A stretch of 27,759 nucleotides of DNA from Clostridia bacterium (GTDB taxonomy: Bacteria > Bacillota_A > Clostridia > Oscillospirales > CAG-272): assembly GCA_017500625.1 (NCBI GenBank), contig JAFVYX010000200.1, positions 1 through 27,759 on the forward strand, read 5' to 3'. Positions 8,501-15,165 of this stretch are shown piece after piece. Positions within the stretch are counted from its first letter, which is position 1; each line of letters opens with the position of its first letter. The notes under the pieces were generated by a model. That model worked only from the letters and a program-made list of their open reading frames with translations. It did no database searches and had not been told where the DNA came from. Made by a program: the position numbers and the translations under genes.

Positions 8501-9294
8501 ACGCGCACGGCCTCGTAAACGCCCGCCTGGCCGTCACCCGCGAGGTAGAGGCGGTCGCCGTCGCGGAGAATGGCGTAGCCGTCGGCGGGGGCGGTGGGCG
8601 ACGTACGCACGTCGTCCGCGAATTTACCGACCACGATCTCATGGCCGCCCTCGGGGGCCTGGCGCGCGGTCACAACGTCCAAAACGGCACCCGTCTTTTC
8701 GGCAATGGCGTCACGGAGCGCCGTGGCCACCGACAGCGAGGCGTTGTCGCGAACGATGACGTAATCGTAGATCGAGGTCTCGCCGATCTTTGTGTCGGCA
8801 TAGGGGTACTTGGAGAGCACAAGGCACTCCTTCAGGGGGCGGCGCACGCCCTCCTCGGTCACGTATTTTTCAAGGAAAAGGCCGATCGCCTTGATGACGG
8901 CCTCGTCGGTGCCGCCCGTGATGACCAGGCGGTCGTTCTCATACCACACGCCGTAATCGTTGCGGCCCATGCGGTTCTTGCGGCTCTCCTCGCGGTTGGT
9001 CTTACCGATGAGGATCTCGCGCGTGTCGGTCGGCACGCTCTCGCCCGTGAAGACAAAGTCCTCGCCGTAGTCGAGGCGAATGCCCGTTTTTTCCTCGATC
9101 GCCTCGATCATCTCGATGACGGCAACGAAGATCTCACCGTTAACGTCGGTCTCATAGACGATCTTGTACTCCGAGAGGTTTTTGAATTTCACGTCCTTCG
9201 AAAGGATCCCCTCGATGAGAGAGCAGGAGGTGAGACAGAGGGGAACGAGAAGACAAACGATCAGCAAAAGCGGCAGCAGTCGGGAGAGTTTCAT
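5575..9294 (-). CDS. Large surface lipoprotein with right-handed parallel beta-helix
   Basis: A 1239-residue protein predicted to be exported and lipid-anchored: a hydrophobic signal segment (about 5-21) precedes the lipobox LTSC with Cys24. Residues about 36-165 and 170-290 look like two copies of one alpha/beta domain. Each has an opening ET/RD strand, an EILIGK or EIVVGK strand, a GVWYENDRLVITGG or AILRDGDRLYLAG segment and a closing helix. Such domains are common at the N-terminus of clostridial carbohydrate-active proteins. VFVSPTGRDGAKGTQDDPF (from about 353) opens a pectate-lyase-like beta-helix, clearest at about 700-900 with repeated NVVLDGITV, NFVVQNVTV, NVVVQNCVF and NYFHN coils. 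It probably binds or cleaves an extracellular polysaccharide, but no catalytic residues can be assigned. ATG follows AAAGGAGTACCGT. An open upstream extension to 9477 crosses the promoter and is rejected. Confidence 0.82.
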   Translation of the reverse strand: MKLSRLLPLLLIVCLLVPLCLTSCSLIEGILSKDVKFKNLSEYKIVYETDVNGEIFVAVIEMIEAIEEKTGIRLDYGEDFVFTGESVPTDTREILIGKTNREESRKNRMGRNDYGVWYENDRLVITGGTDEAVIKAIGLFLEKYVTEEGVRRPLKECLVLSKYPYADTKIGETSIYDYVIVRDNASLSVATALRDAIAEKTGAVLDVVTARQAPEGGHEIVVGKFADDVRTSPTAPADGYAILRDGDRLYLAGDGQAGVYEAVRVFTAAIAGERDRVTLDYSQKAEGTINEAPLVSLNLPSALPSLAGKLDLTYSTESVLERFHLTRAELPEEVTVLSRVSLDDYPSSKNTQVFVSPTGRDGAKGTQDDPFPTLEAALEYMDGRRGGVIWLRGGTYEVKNAITVSGNHSGMRQSPLFIKTWENEEVTFTTNVGLSTDLSLWEYLDENGNADVWERIPEEAREEIVYTTLEKQGLKLSDIAEITTANGAPRIYVGSEQYTVARYPNSNEPKDLLYFTQVYDTGTVTAVTGSNLYHQWLERAGKAGIDPKTSIGWEIRIPAGELGEEILSWVNTGDIWFYGSTFEGWEFGYYNLALTDTEGGLNGGTWSHTDPSRPGEKLLGRLKDDGGYALKSKTYNTYGAKHSTNSPAGRNTFYLFNAIEALDAPGEWFLDRKTGVLYMYPGDGFYEPDSTMSVSATSSANVLAFNGAENVVLDGITVDGSNNNGISIGSANNFVVQNVTVRNTRRSSLVVSGTSRNTAVIYSDFSAAYATMVNLSLGASYYDMIPSNVVVQNCVFHDARPTVQTAVSISGCRTVVSHNYFHNTTTTLGSATECLIEYNRYEGGSDDVVDGGMVYLHGFSARSNHVRYNLFHMFNATHNAVYNDGMGSGNYAYGNVISTLGSKSNRNKGWYSSTGIGNVCFGNVMILRNPAEVAGAGSSAGDEGGVVYTGANDCVNQSALFYYHFGNQYSSGGAAARYAFVDMDGNPITGADGKQLTAGQSLAGHWWDGNKTDEHTRFFRDCDTDAWETRDPTFINHLYGTKMLLDAHTDPACDYEVRFFYAPWYLTGKTYTATVPAGVELLIPEYSYLDGDGLKTVEAHTVTVPEEGEITLYYEEMAAMERFRRQPAVCVISDNVLLGGRATMENGRYTDLSDEGKIVTNDAANYLGYVDTTLIENNFFRYDYRTVIDGIDDYVYYFLPEVKADIEAAVSEEGYALLESIDFERMGVTYNLNYSDWWE

Positions 9295-9324
9295 ACGGTA
9301 CTCCTTTACAGTAGACTTGCCTTC

Positions 9325-9353
9325 ATTATAGCACAACTTGCGCCGCGGCGCAA
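9325..9353 (-). promoter_or_regulatory. Promoter of the beta-helix lipoprotein gene
   Basis: Minus strand: -35 TTGCGC (9353-9348), 17-base spacer, perfect -10 TATAAT (9330-9325), about 30 bases before the ATG. The -35 lies within a perfect palindrome (9337-9354), so repressor occlusion is plausible. Confidence 0.7.
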
Positions 9354-9354
9354 G
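9337..9354. promoter_or_regulatory. Perfect 18-bp palindrome, candidate operator
   Basis: CTTGCGCCGCGGCGCAAG is its own reverse complement with no spacer and covers the -35 and part of the spacer of the lipoprotein promoter. Position and symmetry fit a binding site for a dimeric repressor. No regulator gene is visible in the window. Confidence 0.5.
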
Positions 9355-9522
9355 ACGGTTTCCAAAAAGTGCTGTGGGGTGGTGCCGAGATACCCCAAGG
9401 ATAGGGAAAAATGAAGCAAGTGACAACGCGCGCCCATTTTGACCATATCCGCGGGGAGGAGCAACGACGTATGACACGATTTTCGCCCGTTAGCGCGATT
9501 TTCGCCCGTTAGAAAAAATGTC
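9355..9522. other. Intergenic region between lipoprotein promoter and ileS promoter
   Basis: Nothing certain is encoded. A 33-codon frame on the plus strand (ATG 9411 to TAG 9512, start MKQVTTRAHFDHIRG) has only a weak GGATAGGG ribosome site and ends inside the direct repeat, so it is not called a gene. No T-box, tRNA or riboswitch signature was recognised. Confidence 0.4.
9477..9512 (+). repeat. Two direct repeats upstream of the ileS promoter
   Basis: The 17-mer CGATTTTCGCCCGTTAG occurs at 9477-9493 and 9496-9512, a 19-bp period close to two helical turns. It ends 11 bases upstream of the ileS -35. It could be an activator or repressor site, or a chance duplication. Confidence 0.6.
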
Positions 9523-9551
9523 TTGCTTTTTTTTGTTGCTTGATATATAAT
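9523..9551 (+). promoter_or_regulatory. ileS: Promoter of ileS operon
   Basis: -35 TTGCTT (9523-9528), 17-base spacer, -10 TATAAT (9546-9551). The short leader carries a CGCCC-gcaa-GGGCG hairpin (about 9571-9585) and a GGGAGGA ribosome site before ATG 9598. At about 40 bases the leader is far too short for a T-box. Confidence 0.75.
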
Positions 9552-9597
9552 CATATATTGGAAAATAACGCGCCCGCAAGGGCGAGGGAGGACTTTC

Positions 9598-12500
9598 ATG
9601 TATAACAAGGTGCCTACAAACGTCAATTTTGTCGAGAGGGAGCGCGAGGTGCTCGCCTTCTGGCAGGAGAAGGACATCTTCAAGCGCAGCATCAAGGAGC
9701 GCGAGGGTGGCGAGAACTACACGTTCTACGACGGCCCCCCGACCGCCAACGGCAAGCCGCACATCGGCCACGTGCTGACGCGTGTCATCAAGGATATGAT
9801 CCCGCGCTACCGCGCCATGAAGGGCGCGCACATTCTGCGTAAGGCGGGCTGGGATACCCACGGCCTCCCTGTGGAGCTGGAGGTCGAGAAGAAGCTCGGC
9901 CTTGACGGCAAGGAGCAGATCGAGCAGTACGGCATGGCCCCCTTCATCGACGAATGCAAGGAGAGCGTTTGGAAATACAAGGGCATGTGGGAGGAGTTCT
10001 CGGGCATTGTCGGCTTCTGGGCCGATATGGACGACCCCTACGTCACCTATCACGACGATTACATCGAGTCCGAGTGGTGGGCGCTCCGTCAGATCTTTGA
10101 CCGCGGCCTGCTTTACAAGGGCTTCAAGTGCGTGCCCTACTGCCCGCGCTGCGGCACGCCCCTCTCGTCGCACGAGGTGGCGCAGGGCTATAAGACGGTC
10201 AAGGAGCGCTCGGCCGTCGTGCGCTTCCGCGCCAAGGACGAGGACGCCTACTTCCTTGCGTGGACGACAACGCCGTGGACCCTGCCCTCGAACACCGCGC
10301 TCTGCGTGAACCCCGCCGACACCTACTGCCGCGTCAAGGCGGCGGACGGCTGCACCTATTATATGGCAGAGCCCCTGCTTGACACCGTCCTCGGCCCGCT
10401 TGCCAAGGACGGCGCCCCCGCCTACGAGATCCTCGAGAAAATGACGGGTAAGGAGCTGGAGGGGCACGAATACGAGCCGCTTTACGAGTGCGCCGCCCTC
10501 CTTGCCGAAAAGCAGAAGAAGCGCGCCCACTTTGTGCTGTGCGACAGCTACGTTTCGATGTCCGACGGTACGGGCATCGTGCATATCGCCCCCGCATTCG
10601 GTGACGATGACTCCCGCATCGGCCGCAACTACGACCTGCCCTTCATTCAGATGGTCGATGCGCGCGGCGAGATGAAGGAGGGCGCCCCCGCGGCGGGTAA
10701 GTTCGTCAAGGACGCCGATCCCGTGGTGCTTACCGACCTTGACGGGCGCGGCCTTCTCTTCTCCGCGCCGAAATTCGAGCATGAATACCCCTTCTGCTGG
10801 CGCTGCAATACCCCCCTCATCTACTACGCGCAGGACACGTGGTTCATCAAGATGAGCGAGGTGCGTGACGAGCTGATCGCCAACAACAAGACGGTCAACT
10901 GGATCCCCGAGACGATCGGCGAGGGCCGCTTTGGCGACTGGCTGAAGAACGTGCAGGACTGGGGCCTCTCGCGCAACCGTTACTGGGGCACGCCGCTCAA
11001 CATCTGGACGTGTGAGTGCGGCCACCTCCTCTCGGTCGGCTCGCGCGAGGAGCTGCGTAAGCTCGCGAAGAACTGCCCCGAGAACGTGGAGCTTCACCGC
11101 CCCTACATCGACGAGGTGGTCATCGACTGCCCGCACTGCCACCGCGAGATGCGCCGCACCCCCGAGGTCATCGACTGCTGGTTCGACTCGGGCGCGATGC
11201 CCTTTGCCCAGTGGCATTACCCCTTTGAAAACAAGGAGATCTTTGATAAGAACTTCCCCGCCGACTTCATCAGTGAGGCCATCGACCAAACGCGCGGCTG
11301 GTTCTATTCCTTGATGGCGATCTCCACCCTCATCTTCCACAAGGCCCCCTACAAGAACGTCATCGTTCTCGGCCACGTGCTCGACAAGGACGGACAGAAG
11401 ATGTCGAAGTCCAAGGGCAACGCCGCCGACCCGATGGAGGAGCTTTCGAAGTACGGTGCCGACGCGATCCGCTGGTACTTCTACTCGAACAGCGCGCCGT
11501 GGCTCCCCAACAAGTACCACGAGGGCGCGGTGCTGGAGGGGCGCAATAAGATGATGGGCACGCTCTGGAACACCTACGCCTTCTTCGTGCTGTACGCGAA
11601 CATCGACGGCTTTGATTCGACGAAGTACGACATCGCGGACTGCGCCCTTACGGTCATGGACCGCTGGATCCTCTCGCGCCTCTATTCGACGGTCGGTGAG
11701 GTCGACCGCCGCCTTGGGAATTACGAGATCCCCGAAACGGCGCGCGCTCTGCAGGAGCTTGTGAACGACCTCTCGAACTGGTACGTCCGCCGCGGCCGCG
11801 AGCGCTTCTGGGCCAAGGGCATGGAGGCCGACAAGATCGCCGCCTACAAGACGCTCCATACCTGCCTTGTCACGCTCTCAAAGCTCACGGCGCCGATGCT
11901 CCCCTTCCTCTCCGAGGACATCTACCGCAACCTCGTCACCACCGAGGACAAAACGGCGCCCGAGAGCGTCCACCTCTGCGACTTCCCCGAGGTTTTGACA
12001 AGTTTTGTTGACAAGGACCTCGAAAAGGCGATGGACGCGGTGCTTTCCGTGGTCACGCTGGGCCGCGCGGCGCGTGCCGCGGCGGGGGTAAAGAACCGCC
12101 AGCCCCTCGGCACGATGTTCGTGCAGGGCGTCACGATGCCCGAGGAATACCTTGACATCATTCGTGACGAGCTGAACGTCAAGGAGGTCTCCTTCACCGA
12201 TTCGGTGCGCGATTTCACGACCTACACCTTCCGTCCTCAGCTCCGCACCGTCGGGCCGAAGTACGGCCGTCATCTCGGCTTCATCAAGTCGGCGCTTTCG
12301 GCGCTTGACGGCAACGCCGCCTACGACACCTTAAAGGCCGAGGGCGCCCTGACGCTCACGAACGCGGGCGAGGAGATCCGCCTCACCGAGGAGGACCTTC
12401 TCATCGATATGGTCAAGGCCGAGGGCTTTGAGTCGGTCGCCGACCGCGGCGTGACCGTGGTGCTGGATACCCGCCTTACCGACGCCCTCATCGAGGAGGG

Positions 12501-12741
12501 GTACGTGCGCGAGCTCATCAGCAAGATCCAGACGATGCGTAAGGAGAGCGGCTTCCTTGTGACCGACCACATCGCGCTCGGCGTTTCGGGCGATGAGACG
12601 GTGTGCGCGATCCTTAAGAAGAACGCCGCCGAGATCGCCGCCGCCACTCTTACCGATACCGTTCTCGACGCCGCCGAGGAGGGCGGCCGCGAGTGGAAGC
12701 TGGGCGATGCGACCGTCACCGTGTCGGTCCGCCGCCTGTGA
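9598..12741 (+). CDS. ileS: Isoleucyl-tRNA synthetase
   Basis: A 1047-residue cytosolic class I aminoacyl-tRNA synthetase that charges tRNA-Ile with isoleucine using ATP. The HIGH signature is at residues 55-58 (GPPTANGKPHIGH) and KMSKS at about 601-605 (KMSKSKGN). Between them lies the CP1 editing insertion (about 200-410, with TTPWTLPSNTA and SDGTGIVHIAPAFGDDD motifs) that removes mischarged valine. A tRNA anticodon-binding region follows (about 690-840), then a C-terminal extension (RAAAGVKNRQPLG onward) typical of the longer, eukaryote-like type 2 IleRS. The type 2 assignment rests on length and sequence style and is inference; that clade is often linked with mupirocin tolerance. First gene of an operon with the PPIase and GT4 genes. 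It is transcribed towards oriC, so head-on to the leftward replication fork. Confidence 0.97.
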   Translation: MYNKVPTNVNFVEREREVLAFWQEKDIFKRSIKEREGGENYTFYDGPPTANGKPHIGHVLTRVIKDMIPRYRAMKGAHILRKAGWDTHGLPVELEVEKKLGLDGKEQIEQYGMAPFIDECKESVWKYKGMWEEFSGIVGFWADMDDPYVTYHDDYIESEWWALRQIFDRGLLYKGFKCVPYCPRCGTPLSSHEVAQGYKTVKERSAVVRFRAKDEDAYFLAWTTTPWTLPSNTALCVNPADTYCRVKAADGCTYYMAEPLLDTVLGPLAKDGAPAYEILEKMTGKELEGHEYEPLYECAALLAEKQKKRAHFVLCDSYVSMSDGTGIVHIAPAFGDDDSRIGRNYDLPFIQMVDARGEMKEGAPAAGKFVKDADPVVLTDLDGRGLLFSAPKFEHEYPFCWRCNTPLIYYAQDTWFIKMSEVRDELIANNKTVNWIPETIGEGRFGDWLKNVQDWGLSRNRYWGTPLNIWTCECGHLLSVGSREELRKLAKNCPENVELHRPYIDEVVIDCPHCHREMRRTPEVIDCWFDSGAMPFAQWHYPFENKEIFDKNFPADFISEAIDQTRGWFYSLMAISTLIFHKAPYKNVIVLGHVLDKDGQKMSKSKGNAADPMEELSKYGADAIRWYFYSNSAPWLPNKYHEGAVLEGRNKMMGTLWNTYAFFVLYANIDGFDSTKYDIADCALTVMDRWILSRLYSTVGEVDRRLGNYEIPETARALQELVNDLSNWYVRRGRERFWAKGMEADKIAAYKTLHTCLVTLSKLTAPMLPFLSEDIYRNLVTTEDKTAPESVHLCDFPEVLTSFVDKDLEKAMDAVLSVVTLGRAARAAAGVKNRQPLGTMFVQGVTMPEEYLDIIRDELNVKEVSFTDSVRDFTTYTFRPQLRTVGPKYGRHLGFIKSALSALDGNAAYDTLKAEGALTLTNAGEEIRLTEEDLLIDMVKAEGFESVADRGVTVVLDTRLTDALIEEGYVRELISKIQTMRKESGFLVTDHIALGVSGDETVCAILKKNAAEIAAATLTDTVLDAAEEGGREWKLGDATVTVSVRRL

Positions 12742-12769
12742 TACCCCCCATTAAGAAAGGAATACGAAA

Positions 12770-13513
12770 ATGAACGAAGCCATTCTTGCTACCGTTGGCG
12801 GCCTTGCCGTCACCGAGGCGGATCTTGCCGCCATGATGCAGGCCCTCGGCCCGCGCGCCGAGCGCTACAACACCCCCGAGGGACGCCGCGCCCTCGTTGA
12901 GGAGCTTTGCTCGCAGAAGCTCTTTCTCCTCGATGCCCAGAAAAATCTCCTGGAGGCCGAGGCCGACTTCCAGGCGCAGCTGAAGCGCGCCAAGGAATCG
13001 CTGCTCACCGAGTACGCGATCCGCAAGGCGATCGCCAAGGCCGACGTCAAGGAGGAGGAGGTCCGCGCCTTCTACGACGAGAACACCGATAAATTCACGC
13101 AGGGTGAGACGGTCAACGCCTCGCACATCCTCGTCGAGACCGAGGAGGAGGCCGCGCGCATCGCCGCCGAGATCGCCTCGGGCGACAAGACCTTTGAAGA
13201 GGCCGCCACCGCGTACTCCTCCTGCCCCTCGAAGGAGGCGGGCGGCAACCTTGGCGAGTTTGGCCGCGGCCAGATGGTGCCCGAGTTTGAGGAGGCCGCC
13301 TTCTCGATGGAGGTCGGCACCGTGTCCGCCCCCGTCAAGACCCAGTTCGGCTATCACCTCATCCGCGTGAACGCGAAAAACGAGCCGAAGCCCGTCTCCT
13401 ACAACGAGGCGCGCGAGTCGATCTATCAGAAGCTCATCGCCGACAAGCGGGAGGCCGCCTACCGCAGCCGCATCAACCAGCTGAAGATCCTCTTCCCCGT
13501 CGATATCCGTTAA
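12770..13513 (+). CDS. Parvulin-type peptidyl-prolyl cis-trans isomerase
   Basis: A 247-residue protein. Residues about 117-205 form a parvulin (rotamase) domain: VNASHILVETEEEA, then a helix, SSCPSKEAGGNLGEFGRGQMVPEFEEAAF and TQFGYHLIRV, the conserved PpiC/PrsA pattern. An N-terminal helical part (1-110, SurA/PrsA-like) probably holds substrate. There is no signal peptide or lipobox, so unlike PrsA it should be cytosolic. It would speed proline isomerisation during protein folding. ATG follows AAGAAAGGAATACGAAA, 28 bases after ileS, and the gene is followed after 4 bases by the GT4 gene, so all three share an operon. Confidence 0.92.
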   Translation: MNEAILATVGGLAVTEADLAAMMQALGPRAERYNTPEGRRALVEELCSQKLFLLDAQKNLLEAEADFQAQLKRAKESLLTEYAIRKAIAKADVKEEEVRAFYDENTDKFTQGETVNASHILVETEEEAARIAAEIASGDKTFEEAATAYSSCPSKEAGGNLGEFGRGQMVPEFEEAAFSMEVGTVSAPVKTQFGYHLIRVNAKNEPKPVSYNEARESIYQKLIADKREAAYRSRINQLKILFPVDIR

Positions 13514-13517
13514 GGTC

Positions 13518-14657
13518 ATGAGGATCGGCGAATTTACCGACGTCTTCCCGCCCGAGCTGGACGGGGTGGGCACGGTCGTAAAGAATTACGTCACCGAGCT
13601 TTGCCGCACGGGGGACGAGGCCTATTACATCGCCCCCGAGAACGACGATCCCCTCGGAAAACGCCCCTTTCCCTGCCTCTTTTTCCGCGGCTTCCGCCTG
13701 CCTGGCGAGCCCTACCGCGTGGGCGTGCCCTCGCTGGACCGCCGCTTCCGCCGCGCCGTCGATGCCTTAGAGCTTGACGCCGTCCACGCCCATTCCCCCT
13801 TTGGGGCGGGGCGGGCGGCCCGCCGCGTGGCCAAAAAGCGCGGCCTTCCCCTCGTCGCCACCTTCCATTCGAAGTATTACGACGATTTTCTGGCCAAGAC
13901 GCACTCAAAGCTCCTCGCCAAGCTTGGCACGCGCATCGTGGTGAAGTTCTACGAATCGTGCGACGAGGTGTGGGCGGTCAACGAGGCCACAAGCGAGGTC
14001 CTGCGCTCCTACGGCTATCGCGGCCCCCTGCGCGTGATGCCGAACGGCACCGACCCCTGGACCCCCGAGGGCACGGCCGACGAGCGTCTTCTTGAGATCT
14101 TCGGTCACAGCGAGGGGCCTCTCTTCCTCTTTGTCGGTCAGCACCACTGGAAGAAGAATATCCGCACAATCCTCGATGCCTTAGCCCTTTACGCCAAGGA
14201 CGGGCGCCCCTTCCGCGCCGCCTTCGTGGGGCAGGGCCCCGACCGCGAGGCGATCGTTGCCCACGCCGAGGCGCTGGGGCTTACGGGCCGCGTGCGCTTT
14301 CTCGGTCATATGGCCGACCGCGAGTCTCTGCTGGAGATCTACGCCGCTGCCGACCTCTTCCTTTTCCCCTCGATCTACGATAACGCCCCGATGGTCGTCC
14401 GTGAGGCGGCCGTCGCCGGTACCCCCTCGGTGCTTGTGCGCGGCTCGTGTGCCGCCGAGGGCACCGTGGACGGCGACAACGCCTTCCACTGTGAGAACTC
14501 CCCCGAGTCCCTCTGTGAGGTGATGACGGCCGCCCTACCCCGCGCCCGTGAGGTGGGTGAGCGCGCCCGCGCCACCATTCCCACCCCCTGGAGCAGCATC
14601 ATCGCCGACGCCCGCGCGCGCTATCTCTCGCTCGCCGAGGAGAAGGCGAAGAAGTAA
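13518..14657 (+). CDS. GT4-family glycosyltransferase
   Basis: A 379-residue GT-B fold glycosyltransferase of family 4. The N-terminal Rossmann domain begins MRIGEFTDVFPPELDGVGTV, with HAHSPFGAGR and TFHSKYYDDF typical of lipid- or glucan-directed GT4 enzymes. The C-terminal donor-sugar domain carries VMPNGTD, FVGQHHWKKNI, FVGQGPDR and VRFLGHM. The EX7E motif appears as DNAPMVVRE, with Asp in place of the first Glu. Acceptor and donor cannot be read from the sequence; membrane glycolipid or surface polysaccharide synthesis is plausible. The start lies 4 bases after the PPIase stop with an AAGG ribosome site across the junction. It is the last gene of the ileS operon, followed by a strong terminator. 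Confidence 0.9.
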   Translation: MRIGEFTDVFPPELDGVGTVVKNYVTELCRTGDEAYYIAPENDDPLGKRPFPCLFFRGFRLPGEPYRVGVPSLDRRFRRAVDALELDAVHAHSPFGAGRAARRVAKKRGLPLVATFHSKYYDDFLAKTHSKLLAKLGTRIVVKFYESCDEVWAVNEATSEVLRSYGYRGPLRVMPNGTDPWTPEGTADERLLEIFGHSEGPLFLFVGQHHWKKNIRTILDALALYAKDGRPFRAAFVGQGPDREAIVAHAEALGLTGRVRFLGHMADRESLLEIYAAADLFLFPSIYDNAPMVVREAAVAGTPSVLVRGSCAAEGTVDGDNAFHCENSPESLCEVMTAALPRAREVGERARATIPTPWSSIIADARARYLSLAEEKAKK

Positions 14658-14662
14658 CCACA

Positions 14663-14690
14663 AAAAAAGCCGCCGAAAGGCGGCTTTTTT
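14663..14690 (+). terminator. Rho-independent terminator of ileS-PPIase-GT4 operon
   Basis: AAAAAAGCCGCC, loop GAAA, GGCGGCTTTTTT: a 12-bp perfect stem with its 3' arm ending in T's, six bases after the GT4 stop. Its symmetry means it could also act on the minus strand for the spoVA operon. Confidence 0.88.
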
Positions 14691-14693
14691 GAT

Positions 14694-14796
14694 GTTATGC
14701 CCGCTTTCACGCGGTGTCGGTGGCTGTCGCCCCGAAGCCGCAGGGAAATACGGTGAGCGGAAGCGAGCTGCGGTTTATGCCAAGAGCCGCCGCTCA
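14694..14796 (-). repeat. Dispersed intergenic repeat, copy C (diverged)
   Basis: Contains TTATGCC (14695 on), a CCCCGAAGCCGC...ATACGG segment, AGCGAGC and TTTATGCCAAGAGCCGCCGCTCA, which runs into the spoVAE stop at 14794-14796. The second half matches copy A and copy B block for block. The hairpin part is degenerate. Like the other copies it directly follows a minus-strand stop codon. Confidence 0.55.
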
Positions 14797-15165
14797 GAGG
14801 CGTTTCGGCTTGCCAGAGAACACCAGCGCCGCCAAATACCCGAACACGATCGCGGCGGCGGTACCGCCCGCGGCGGCACGAAGACCGCCCGTGAGGGCGC
14901 CGAGGAGCCCCTCGGTGGCCACGGCATCGCGAACGCCGACGGCTACGTTGCCGCCAAAGCCGATGAGGGGGACGGTGATGCCGCACCCCAGCACCTCGCG
15001 GAGCGGCTCGTAAAGGCCGACGGCACCGAGCCCCACGCCCACCGTGACGTACAGCACCAGTACCCGCGCGGGGGTCAGGCGCGTGAGATCAAGGAGAAGC
15101 TGTGCGATGACACAAAAGCCACCCCCTGCGAGAAATACCCACAAATAGGAAAGAAAACTTTGCAT
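14794..15165 (-). CDS. spoVAE: Stage V sporulation protein AE
   Basis: A 123-residue, mostly hydrophobic membrane protein with about four transmembrane segments. It has the SpoVAC/SpoVAE-family signature ITVPLIGFGGNVAVGV, where the loop after the second segment carries the conserved P-x-x-GFGN-type motif. SpoVA proteins form the inner forespore-membrane channel that moves Ca-dipicolinic acid into the forespore and out at germination. The ATG immediately follows the spoVAD TAA, and its AAGGAG ribosome site lies inside the spoVAD 3' end, so translation is coupled. Last gene of the operon. Confidence 0.93.
   Translation of the reverse strand: MQSFLSYLWVFLAGGGFCVIAQLLLDLTRLTPARVLVLYVTVGVGLGAVGLYEPLREVLGCGITVPLIGFGGNVAVGVRDAVATEGLLGALTGGLRAAAGGTAAAIVFGYLAALVFSGKPKRL

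Noticed and set aside
9411..9512. 33-codon plus-strand frame before ileS, a possible leader peptide
   Set aside because: Weak ribosome site, it lies upstream of the recognised ileS promoter, and its end is made of the direct repeats. It has no run of isoleucine codons for attenuation.
9552..9597. T-box riboswitch upstream of ileS
   Set aside because: The leader from the promoter to ATG is about 40 bases with a single small hairpin and no T-box sequence, too short for the element.
9490..11859. 789-codon open frame antisense to ileS
   Set aside because: It lies opposite an unmistakable ileS. Strong C/G third-position bias leaves few stops on the other strand. The product shows no family motif.
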